Assembly: GCA_021604865.1 (NCBI GenBank) | Contig: BQJU01000058.1 | Coordinates: forward strand, 1 to 44,843 | Source: Saprospiraceae bacterium | GTDB taxonomy: Bacteria > Bacteroidota > Bacteroidia > Chitinophagales > Saprospiraceae | Reading direction: 5' to 3' | Length of the DNA stretch: 44,843 bases | Shown: positions 16,135 through 24,061 of the stretch, one piece after another | Numbering within the stretch: the first letter of the stretch is position 1 | Layout of the letters: every line of letters starts with the position of its first letter | Position numbers and translations under genes: made by a program | Notes under the pieces: model-generated | The model's database searches: none | Seen by the model: the letters and a program-made list of their open reading frames with translations, nothing else | What the model was told of the DNA's origin: nothing

Positions 16135-16452
16135 GGGCAATCCTTGTGGTTGCCCACTTACTAACGCGAATGGATCGGGCATTGGTCCCATAGCAACGCA
16201 TGCGGCAACCAAAAGGACGATTTGTGGAATGCAAACACCCTCAGAGCAAGTTGTTTTTTGGACAGGATTAACAGGATTTTTATTGGAAAATAAATTTTCC
16301 TAAATATTAGGAATGAGGTTATTTGAATAGTAATAGAGAGCATTCAAACATATATATTTTCAAAATTACTTCGCGAAAACTCAGCGTTCTTTGCGCCTCA
16401 GCGGTGAAAAAAAAGAGAGACACATTTTCCCGGTAGTCCTCTCCGAAACCGG
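16135..16452. other. Intergenic region with three dispersed-type elements
   Basis: No gene. From left to right: an inverted repeat GGGGCAATCC-TTGTGG-TTGCCC at 16134-16155; GGACAGGATTAACAGGATTT near 16259-16280; and the GCG-rich patch TTCGCGAAAAC...GCGCCTCAGCGGTG at 16370-16406. All three resemble short extragenic sequences seen scattered in many bacterial genomes. They sit at the converging ends of the serine hydrolase and TonB-receptor genes. Confidence 0.55.
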
Positions 16453-18789
16453 TTATTTCCAGCTAAAATTCCAGGTGACGGAAGGGATGATGGGAAATAA
16501 TGACACTTTGACAGCTGAAGCTTTGGCGGTACCGGCGGCCTGATTGGTCTCAAAATCGTAATAAATGAAGAAGGGATTTTTGCGGTTGTAGCCGTTGTAG
16601 ACCGAAAAGGTCCAGCTAGAGGTAAACCGTTTTTTAGTATCAGGATTTGGTACGAAAGTAGCCGATAGATCAATGCGGTGATAATCCTGCACACGGGCAC
16701 TATTACGAACGCCGTATTCTTGCACCAGGTTTTGGTTGATCAGGTAGAGGCTCTTAACCGGGGTATAGGCATTGCCAGTGCCAAAGACAAAGGCACCACC
16801 TGTTTCCCATTTTTTGCTGATTTGATAATTGAAGACTACCGATAAATCATGGGTGCGGTCGTAGACAGAGGGAAAGGTTTCTCCATCATTGATATCCGGG
16901 AAGGTTCGCTCGGTACGAGACAGGGAATAGCCGATCCAGCCATTGAGTTTTCCCTTGGCCTTTTTGACAAAAAGCTCCAATCCATAAGCTTTGCCTTTAC
17001 CAAAAACAAACTCTTGCTCCAAGTCATCAGCAGGATTGTTGACGTAGTTTTCGCGGTAGTCAATCTGATTTTGCAAGTCTTTGTAATACACCTCTACGGA
17101 GGTTTCGTAGGTGTTTTTTTTAAAATTGCGGAAAAAACCGAGCGCATATTGAATTCCCTGCTGGGGTTTGATCAATTGGGAACTGGGCACCCAAACATCC
17201 GTTGGTAGCGTGCTGGTGGAATTACTGACCAGGTGCAGGTATTGGTTGGTCAGGGTCCAGCCGGCTTTAATAGCCGTTTGTTCATCGAGCCGCCAACGCA
17301 TGCTGAGGCGAGGTTCTAGCCCCCAATAAGTGGTGACGGGCTCTCCTTTTTGATACTCTACGGCATCCAGTGGAGAAGTGTATGGTCCCAGTTGGGTAAA
17401 CAGAGAGGCCCGAATGCCCGCATTGATGCTCAGGTGGTACCCCAGTCGCCATTCATCCAAAAGGTAGACGGCACTTTCATGGGCGTATTTAGGTTTCAGG
17501 TTATTGGAAAAATTGACCTCCCCATTGGTTGCATTGGCAATGTTAGGGGTGAGTTTGTGGTAGCTGTAGTTGCCCCCAAATTTAACCTGGTGATCGGGAT
17601 GAGGAAACCAGTCAAAATCCATCTTACCATTAACATCCCGCACCCCGGAAAAGACATCGACGGTAAAGTTGGCCTGTCCGCCGCCAAAACCAAAGTCATA
17701 GTCATTGTAAATGGCCGAAAGATTCATAAAAAGCCGGTCATTAAACAAGTGATTCCATCGCAACGTAGCAGTCGCATTGCCATAAGGCAAATCAAAAAAG
17801 AACTCCCGGGCCTTGCTTCGAAATTTGAGCACATCCCGTCCGAAGTAGGCACTCAGGTATAGGCGGTCCTGATCAGAAAAACGGTAGTTGATTTTGGCAT
17901 TGAGGTCGTAAAAGTAGTAGTTGGTTCCCGCAAAGGAGGTTTCATTGATAAAAGGCTGCGCCAAATCCAACGCATAAGTACGGCGGGCTGAAACAATAAA
18001 GGAACTTTTCTCTTTGACGATCGGGCCCTGCACGGTTAGGCGGGAAGCCACCAGGCCAATGCCTCCATCCACCTGATAGGTTTTGTCATTGCCTTCTTTC
18101 ATTTGTATGTCAACAACTGAAGATAAACGTCCACCGTAATTGGCAGGCATACCGCCTTTAATTAAGGTTGTGTTTTTGATGGCATCGGCATTAAATACGG
18201 AGAAAAACCCTAATAAATGGCCGGAATTGTACACAACTGCTTCGTCAAGCAACACCAAATTCTGATCGGGTCCACCTCCGCGCACATAGAAACCGGCATT
18301 GCCCTCTCCTGCCGATAAGACCCCCGGCAAGAGCTGGATGGTTTTTAGGATATCTACTTCACCAAATAATGCTGGTAACTTTCGCACCTGATCGACCTGT
18401 AGGTCCACCGTTCCCATGTTTGCATCCTGGACATTTTTGTCTTCCTCTTTGGCCTTAACCACCACTTCCGTCAAATTTACACCCTGCGAAAGTTGGATAT
18501 TCAATCGGATATCTTCCTTCAGTTCCACCTTTTTTTCCAGATCCGTATAACCCAGGTAACTATAAACGAGCACATACTCCCCCACCGGCAACGTGAGTGA
18601 ATAAAAACCATAAACGTTGGCGGCCACTCCTTTGCCCGGCAATTCCCGAATGCTGATATTGGCTCCGATAAGTGTTTCCCCGGTAAGTTCATCTGTAATA
18701 TATCCGCTAATGGTGGGGTTTGATTGAGCAATCAAAAATTGGCAAGACAAAAACATCAGCGTAAGACCAAAGAGGGCTTTCCGATTCAT
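16453..18789 (-). CDS. TonB-dependent outer-membrane receptor
   Basis: 778 aa. Signal peptide at residues 1-21 (ends FLIAQS). A carboxypeptidase-regulatory-like beta-sandwich follows (TISGYITDELTGETLIGANI, to about residue 110). The plug domain contains VDILKTIQLLPGV and GFYVRGGGPDQNLVLLDEA, then a 22-stranded barrel is predicted to the C-terminal strand ending FSWK. It would import a substrate across the outer membrane using TonB energy. The substrate is not readable: no SusD partner is adjacent, so it is not a typical polysaccharide-utilisation pair. It is followed on the same strand, but with its own spacing of about 50 bp, by nothing on its left except the dispersed elements; the TraB-like gene lies just upstream and may be co-transcribed. 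Confidence 0.9.
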   Translation of the reverse strand: MNRKALFGLTLMFLSCQFLIAQSNPTISGYITDELTGETLIGANISIRELPGKGVAANVYGFYSLTLPVGEYVLVYSYLGYTDLEKKVELKEDIRLNIQLSQGVNLTEVVVKAKEEDKNVQDANMGTVDLQVDQVRKLPALFGEVDILKTIQLLPGVLSAGEGNAGFYVRGGGPDQNLVLLDEAVVYNSGHLLGFFSVFNADAIKNTTLIKGGMPANYGGRLSSVVDIQMKEGNDKTYQVDGGIGLVASRLTVQGPIVKEKSSFIVSARRTYALDLAQPFINETSFAGTNYYFYDLNAKINYRFSDQDRLYLSAYFGRDVLKFRSKAREFFFDLPYGNATATLRWNHLFNDRLFMNLSAIYNDYDFGFGGGQANFTVDVFSGVRDVNGKMDFDWFPHPDHQVKFGGNYSYHKLTPNIANATNGEVNFSNNLKPKYAHESAVYLLDEWRLGYHLSINAGIRASLFTQLGPYTSPLDAVEYQKGEPVTTYWGLEPRLSMRWRLDEQTAIKAGWTLTNQYLHLVSNSTSTLPTDVWVPSSQLIKPQQGIQYALGFFRNFKKNTYETSVEVYYKDLQNQIDYRENYVNNPADDLEQEFVFGKGKAYGLELFVKKAKGKLNGWIGYSLSRTERTFPDINDGETFPSVYDRTHDLSVVFNYQISKKWETGGAFVFGTGNAYTPVKSLYLINQNLVQEYGVRNSARVQDYHRIDLSATFVPNPDTKKRFTSSWTFSVYNGYNRKNPFFIYYDFETNQAAGTAKASAVKVSLFPIIPSVTWNFSWK

Positions 18790-18841
18790 GATGGAATTGG
18801 TTTTCCAGAATAACGTTCGGGAAGGGCAATTGGTTAAGGAT

Positions 18842-19642
18842 TTAGTTCGGGAATTCGGGTTTTACTTTAAGTCCCTTCTTTTTTAACAAGCGTAATACGC
18901 CTTTGGAGCCACCGAGGTGTCCGGCGCCGATTGCACAAAAGGTGGTTTGTTGGCCAACCATATCGGCTATCCTATCAGCCATATTCACGTTGCGATCGTA
19001 GATCATCATGCGGCGAAAAGAGCCTGCTCCTTTTTTGGAAGCTTTATGCAAGCGTTGCAGGGCTCCTTCCTGATAAAGGTGGACCAGGTGATGCATGTGG
19101 CGTCTGTAGCGGGTGAAGTTTTTTGACATGCCAAGCAGATCTTTGAGATGACGCTGAAAGGGAATGACTTGCATTATTGCCAATTGTTCTTCCAGTGTTT
19201 CGATACCCAGCAGCTGCTTTCCCTGTTCCTGGGCATAATCCCATAGATGCCGGTCTAAAGCAATCGACATATCCTTGGAAAGGATGCGTTCCAAAATCAA
19301 ATTGTTAATCACCATGGGGTGCAAAAAGCGGTAAAGATACAAGTCCAGGCCAGTACCTTTGAGGATAATCTGTCGCATTTTCTGAAACTGCCGGGGTGAG
19401 AGCATCTGATCCAGCCATTTAGAGGGCGGGATGTTCATACTTAATTTTTCCGGCGGAATTTCCGTCACCTGTAGGTCGATTTCAGCGGCAAAGGCCGCGC
19501 AGGTGTTGATTTTTTCATACACCAATTCCAATAGACCAAAAGCCCGTTGGTCCCGGATATGCATTGTTCCCAAAAGAAAAGAAGGTCCTGGCAGGTCATT
19601 GCTTTCGATCCGCCACAACAAGGATTCCTTTTTTTGCTTCAT
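18842..19642 (-). CDS. TraB/GumN family protein
   Basis: 266 aa, no signal peptide. N-terminal LLWRIESNDLPGPSFLLGTMHIRD carries the family's GT-H box, and the C-terminal TFCAIGAGHLGGSKGVLRLL carries the second GxxH box; together they define TraB/PrgY/GumN, thought to be metal-dependent peptidases related to TIKI proteins. An acidic residue set (AAEIDLQ) after strand 2 is also present. It lies 52 bp upstream of the TonB-receptor gene on the same strand. The substrate is unknown. Confidence 0.85.
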   Translation of the reverse strand: MKQKKESLLWRIESNDLPGPSFLLGTMHIRDQRAFGLLELVYEKINTCAAFAAEIDLQVTEIPPEKLSMNIPPSKWLDQMLSPRQFQKMRQIILKGTGLDLYLYRFLHPMVINNLILERILSKDMSIALDRHLWDYAQEQGKQLLGIETLEEQLAIMQVIPFQRHLKDLLGMSKNFTRYRRHMHHLVHLYQEGALQRLHKASKKGAGSFRRMMIYDRNVNMADRIADMVGQQTTFCAIGAGHLGGSKGVLRLLKKKGLKVKPEFPN

Positions 19643-19713
19643 GCTCCTTCTTTCGAATTCCCGGTTGACGGAATAGAAAATGCTACCTACAAAGTAAATA
19701 AGGCAGCTTCCCT

Positions 19714-20187
19714 CTAGTCATATTTATACGGAAGTACTTTGCTATCTTTCACGGTAGAAAGCGTCATCAAAGTTTTCAAGCGTTCAATTTCTTCAATCTG
19801 AGAGAGGGTCTTAAATAACAACTGCTCGTAAGTTGGGATATCTTTGCAGACAATCTTGATCAGGAAATCGGCCTCCCCGGTAATGATATAACACTCCGTG
19901 ATTTCCTCAATCTCCTTGATTTTTTCCAAAAAGTGATTTAGCGCGTTTTCTTTCTGCCATGCCAGAGATACCAGAACAAAAGTTTTCACATTGAGACCGA
20001 TGCTCTGAGGGTTGACCTGCGCATGGTAGCTTTCAACAACACCAGATTGTTCCAATTTTTTCACCCTTTCTAAAGTAGGTGCTGGTGATAAGCCAATTTT
20101 TTTTGAAAGATCCAGATTCGTAATTTTACTGCTATCCTGCAATATCTGCAGGATTTTCAGGTCAATTTTGTCTAACTTTTCCGACAT
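19714..20187 (-). CDS. Lrp/AsnC family transcriptional regulator
   Basis: 157 aa. N-terminal helix-turn-helix (LDKIDLKILQILQDSSKITN, then LSKKIGLSPAPTLERVKKLE) and C-terminal RAM ligand domain with ITECYIITGEADFLIKIVCKD, the amino-acid-sensing fold. Standard family length. It lies downstream of glutamate dehydrogenase on the same strand, about 250 bp away, which makes amino-acid or nitrogen-linked control of that gene a reasonable inference. Confidence 0.9.
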   Translation of the reverse strand: MSEKLDKIDLKILQILQDSSKITNLDLSKKIGLSPAPTLERVKKLEQSGVVESYHAQVNPQSIGLNVKTFVLVSLAWQKENALNHFLEKIKEIEEITECYIITGEADFLIKIVCKDIPTYEQLLFKTLSQIEEIERLKTLMTLSTVKDSKVLPYKYD

Positions 20188-20433
20188 TGCTTATTCGTTT
20201 TCAAATTAATCTTGTGGTTCAGAATAGGGTGTAAGATATTGAGTAATAAAACAAAATACAAGTGAAACCCTAAAAAACCCTCTGAAATTTTATTTCCTTT
20301 GATTTATAAGGAATATTTTACAATAAAATTTCGGATTTACTTCAATAAAATTTTCCGAAATATATCATTTTATAAAAGAAATGCCGAAATGTTTTACCCA
20401 CATTCCGGCATTGCTTTTCGTTTCCTATACCTG

Positions 20434-21858
20434 CTATGGGAAAATACCCAAAGCCATATAATCGCTGCTTATTTTATTGATCGCAACTACAAAAGCGGCA
20501 TTTCTTAAGCTCTTAATTTTCTTTTTCCGCTTCATGACTTCGCGAATCTCATTGTATGAGTTGATCATGGTTTCTTCCAAACCTGAACGCACCAGATCCA
20601 CCTCATCGGCACCGCGCACGATCAGTTGGCGATCACGCTTGTCTACCTTTTTGCCGGTGAGCTTTTCTACTACTCCGACTACCTGATCGTACTGTTTTTG
20701 GTTGAAACGCTTTTCCATCCGACCAAAACGCATGTGGGAAAGGTTTTTCAGCCACTCAAAGTAGGAAACGGTCACCCCACCTGCATTAAGAAAAACATCG
20801 GGAATCACCATTCTGCCGCCTTTCTGTAGTACCGTAGCCGCTTCAGAAGTAACCGGGCCATTGGCTGCTTCAGCAATAATCTTTGCTTTAACCTTCTTCA
20901 CATTTTCCGCTGTAATCTGATTTTCCAGGGCCGCTGGCACCAGAATATCACATTCAAATTCCATGACGGACTTGCGGTCTTTTTTGTCGTAGCTTTCAGC
21001 GCCGGGATAATTGAGGATAGACCCCGTTTCCTTACGGAATTTTATCAGGTCATGGATATCAATGCCACTTTTTTTGTAAATAGCACCTTCCACTTCTGAA
21101 ATACCAACAATGACGATACCTCCTTCATCCTGTGAAATCTTGGCCGTATGGGCCCCTACATTACCTAGTCCCTGTACCACCATTGTTTTGCCTTCAGTGC
21201 CGACTTTCAGCCCCAAAGCTTTCATATCATCTTTATAACTACAAGCTTCACGTATACCGTAAAACACACCCCGACCAGTAGCTTCTTCTCTACCCCTGAT
21301 ACCATTTTGGCTTACCGGCTTACCGGTCACACAACCAGCCGCATCGATATCATCACCGTGAAAAGTCCGGTAGGTATCATAAATCCAGGCCATTTCCCGG
21401 GAGCCTGTTCCATAATCCGGCGCAGGTACATCAATGGATGGGCCAATAAAATTTCTACGAATCAGCTCTGTCGTGTAGCGGCGGGTAATCCTTTCCAGTT
21501 GTCCGGGTGTAAATTCCCAAGGGTTAATCTTCACACCGCCTTTGGCACCACCAAAGGGTACATCGACAATAGCACATTTGTAAGTCATCAACGTAGCCAG
21601 GGCCATAACTTCTTCCTGGTTAACATGATTACTGTAACGAATCCCGCCTTTTGTAGGTGTACGGTGATGGCTGTGCTGGACGCGATAAGCTTCAATTACT
21701 TGTACTCCATTGCCAATCTTAACAGGGAACCGCATCTGGTAAACCGCGTTGCAGATCTTAATCTGACCCAGCAAACCTTCAGGCAGTCCGGTGTGGATCG
21801 CAGCCTCATCAAAGTAGTTTTGTACACTTTGATAGAAGCTAGTTGTCGTTTTGGTCAT
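20434..21858 (-). CDS. gdhA: Glu/Leu/Phe/Val-type dehydrogenase, probably glutamate dehydrogenase
   Basis: 474 aa. Converts glutamate to 2-oxoglutarate and ammonia, or the reverse, with NAD(P). Substrate-binding TPTKGGIRY is at 68-75 and the catalytic PFGGAKGG at 101-108, with Lys106 the expected catalytic lysine. VVQGLGNVGAHTA is the Rossmann dinucleotide loop. The C-terminus is extended and lysine-rich compared with 420-residue members. The ATG lies inside the end of the ccmD-like gene (20-bp overlap), so translation is probably coupled to the ccm genes upstream. Coenzyme choice cannot be told with confidence. Confidence 0.88.
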   Translation of the reverse strand: MTKTTTSFYQSVQNYFDEAAIHTGLPEGLLGQIKICNAVYQMRFPVKIGNGVQVIEAYRVQHSHHRTPTKGGIRYSNHVNQEEVMALATLMTYKCAIVDVPFGGAKGGVKINPWEFTPGQLERITRRYTTELIRRNFIGPSIDVPAPDYGTGSREMAWIYDTYRTFHGDDIDAAGCVTGKPVSQNGIRGREEATGRGVFYGIREACSYKDDMKALGLKVGTEGKTMVVQGLGNVGAHTAKISQDEGGIVIVGISEVEGAIYKKSGIDIHDLIKFRKETGSILNYPGAESYDKKDRKSVMEFECDILVPAALENQITAENVKKVKAKIIAEAANGPVTSEAATVLQKGGRMVIPDVFLNAGGVTVSYFEWLKNLSHMRFGRMEKRFNQKQYDQVVGVVEKLTGKKVDKRDRQLIVRGADEVDLVRSGLEETMINSYNEIREVMKRKKKIKSLRNAAFVVAINKISSDYMALGIFP

Positions 21859-22066
21859 GTTCTATTATTTGATTCTCTAATTTGGTTAGGCGTCTGTCCA
21901 GATAGATCAGGAACAGAACAATACCTATGAATACAGTAACAATCACCGCTACTACAACATAAATTTTTCCCACGCTACGCATAAAATCAGGCGAGCCTGT
22001 CTGTGCGAAAAGCTTGTGAAACCAGCAAAATTGAAAAATAAGAGCGGAAAAAATCGCCTTTTTCAT
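21839..22066 (-). CDS. ccmD: CcmD-like small membrane protein
   Basis: 75 aa. A hydrophobic N-terminal segment that could be a signal peptide (ending FAQ), a short loop, one strong membrane helix (IYVVVAVIVTVFIGIVLFLI), then charged DRRLTKLENQI. This is the layout of Bacteroidota CcmD-family proteins, which help the CcmABC haem exporter. The call relies on position after ccmC and on topology more than on sequence. Its 3' end overlaps the start of the dehydrogenase gene by 20 bp. Confidence 0.7.
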   Translation of the reverse strand: MKKAIFSALIFQFCWFHKLFAQTGSPDFMRSVGKIYVVVAVIVTVFIGIVLFLIYLDRRLTKLENQIIEHDQNDN

Positions 22067-22171
22067 AGGTCTAAAATTTACGGGCTAAAAGTCGTGTTAA
22101 TTTTTTAGTTTTTCAAGCAAAAACAGGAAAAACAAAGATTTAAAGGTGAACATTCGGTTGAGCGAATAATA

Positions 22172-23227
22172 TTAGTGCAAATCCAGCAATTTTGCACGTA
22201 TCCGATCTACGCGGTAAAGCAATTGAGCCATCCACAAACCAATCAGTGCCCACCCAATTACCGCAGGGTAAAAAATCATACGCATCGTGCTATCCAAATC
22301 CTGTGAGCCAAATGCTGGATTTCCACCTGCACCCGGGTGTAAACTATCGGTCATCCTGGGAATGACATACAACAATGGAATCAAGGTGACAAAAGCAAAA
22401 ATATTGTAAATGGCAGAAATCCTGGCTTTCTGTTCTTCATCTTCAAAAGCTGAGCGCAGGATAAAATAAGCGCCATAAATCAATAGTGCAATCGCAGTAG
22501 TGATCTGTTTAACATCATTGCTCCAAGGCTGCCCCCAGGTATAATTGGCCCAAATAGCCCCCGTCGTCAGTCCCAATAGTCCAAACAAAAATCCTGCCAC
22601 GGTCAAAGCCTTGGCTTTGCGGTCAAAATCCAGGTTATTGGTGCGTAGATAGCCAATACTAGTGCCTACTGAACCGATAAAAATGATCATCATCGACAAC
22701 CATAGGGATACATGGAAATAGGTATTCCTGATGGTTTCTGAAAGGATATTCCTAAAGGGAAAGGTAAGGATGTTTTTACTGGTCAGCTGATCAATCGGAC
22801 TGTTTTTCCAAACCTGAAGTCCCATTTCCGGATCGATGGAATCCTGGGTAACAAACACGGCACTCGGCAAAATGGAGGGGCCATCCGCATCAGAATCCAG
22901 CACCAGGGCGAAATCCTGCACCTTTGTATTGATTGGCAGGTAGTCAGGGATATCAAACCGAATGGCTAGTTGCCGGTCGGAGGTCACTTTTACATCCGAA
23001 GCTTGTAACGCCCGGTCGTCATCCAATTTTAACCAGGCCCGTATGGGTTTTTTAGCCAGGGAATAAAATGAGTTGTACCCTAAAACCTTTAAGTCTATTT
23101 GATCACCGGTCCGAACGCTACCTGGTATGACCTCAACAATGCCAGGCTTGAGGGGAATCAACATACCTACAGTTAATACGTACAACAGCAGAAGTACGCC
23201 CAAAATTTTCCACCAGTTTTTTTTCAT
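22172..23227 (-). CDS. ccmC: Cytochrome c biogenesis protein CcmC with N-terminal extension
   Basis: 351 aa. Presents haem to CcmE in the periplasm. One N-terminal membrane helix (residues 8-26) is followed by a beta-rich periplasmic domain of about 130 residues not found in Proteobacterial CcmC, then six membrane helices. Haem-ligand histidines are visible in YFHVSLW (His172) and MTDSLHPG (His297), and WGQPW at 231-235 is a shortened tryptophan-rich motif. The extra domain appears to be typical of the Bacteroidota form, as far as I can recall. It follows ccmB by 89 bp. Confidence 0.88.
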   Translation of the reverse strand: MKKNWWKILGVLLLLYVLTVGMLIPLKPGIVEVIPGSVRTGDQIDLKVLGYNSFYSLAKKPIRAWLKLDDDRALQASDVKVTSDRQLAIRFDIPDYLPINTKVQDFALVLDSDADGPSILPSAVFVTQDSIDPEMGLQVWKNSPIDQLTSKNILTFPFRNILSETIRNTYFHVSLWLSMMIIFIGSVGTSIGYLRTNNLDFDRKAKALTVAGFLFGLLGLTTGAIWANYTWGQPWSNDVKQITTAIALLIYGAYFILRSAFEDEEQKARISAIYNIFAFVTLIPLLYVIPRMTDSLHPGAGGNPAFGSQDLDSTMRMIFYPAVIGWALIGLWMAQLLYRVDRIRAKLLDLH

Positions 23228-23316
23228 GATTTATCTTGTCTTCAATATATAATCTTCCATCTATTTTCACCTCGATTTTTATCGCGCGAACACAAGGGGT
23301 CGCCCCTACGGTTAAT

Positions 23317-23976
23317 TCACCCCCGCCACAAAAAAGGATACAATAACAAAGCCATGCCCAACAACATCATATTGATGGAGACCAAAACCGTAATATCGGT
23401 CCCAATATCGGTATCCTGCAAAATACGCAGAGCATTCGCTGACAATTTAATCAGGGTCAATAAAACGGGAATGATAACCGGAAAACTCATAATGGCCATC
23501 AGCGTGGCATTGTTGTTTGCTTTCGCTGAAATGGCAGAAATAAAAGTAAAGGCGATGGCAAAACCCAAACTACCCAGAAAAATAACCAATACAAACTGCC
23601 CCGGGTCTTTTACCGGGTTATCTGCGACAAAACCAAAACCCAACCAGGTCAGCAGGCTAATCAAAAACAACAAACCTATATTGTACAAAATCTTGGAGAG
23701 GATAACGGCAATCGGATTAACCAGCGTATAATAATACAGCTGCCGCTGGCTATTTTCCTGAGCGAAACTTTTGACGGCCGCATTGACGGCCGCAAAAAGC
23801 ACAATGATCCAGAATAAAGCATTCCAGGTTCTTGGATCGACGTTAAAAAAAGCCAGATAAACGATAAAAATGGTTGAAAATACATAAAGTAAGATCCCAC
23901 TGAGTGCGAATTTGTTCCGCCATTCCAGTAGGAATTCCTTTTGTAATAGCCATCCGGTTTCTCGTAAAATTCCCAT
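23317..23976 (-). CDS. ccmB: Haem exporter permease CcmB
   Basis: 219 aa with six predicted membrane helices. N-terminal LQKEFLLEWRNKFALSGILLY and the SFAQENSQRQLYYYTL segment are recognisable CcmB features. It is the membrane part of the CcmAB transporter for cytochrome c maturation; the ATPase ccmA is not in this window. It heads the ccmB-ccmC-ccmD-gdh run. Confidence 0.9.
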   Translation of the reverse strand: MGILRETGWLLQKEFLLEWRNKFALSGILLYVFSTIFIVYLAFFNVDPRTWNALFWIIVLFAAVNAAVKSFAQENSQRQLYYYTLVNPIAVILSKILYNIGLLFLISLLTWLGFGFVADNPVKDPGQFVLVIFLGSLGFAIAFTFISAISAKANNNATLMAIMSFPVIIPVLLTLIKLSANALRILQDTDIGTDITVLVSINMMLLGMALLLYPFLWRG

Positions 23977-23994
23977 GCCAGCAAATTTAAATAA

Positions 23995-24026
23995 AATAGC
24001 CCGATCAGTTACCGGATCGGGCTATT
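23995..24026 (-). terminator. Intrinsic terminator after the T9SS propeller gene
   Basis: Perfect 12-bp stem AATAGCCCGATC/GATCGGGCTATT with an 8-base loop, followed on the minus strand by the T-rich TTTTATTTAAATTT. It lies between the stop of the propeller gene and the ccmB start, separating the two transcripts. Confidence 0.8.
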
Positions 24027-24061
24027 CTTACAACAAATTTACAAAATAGGTTATTAGGAGG

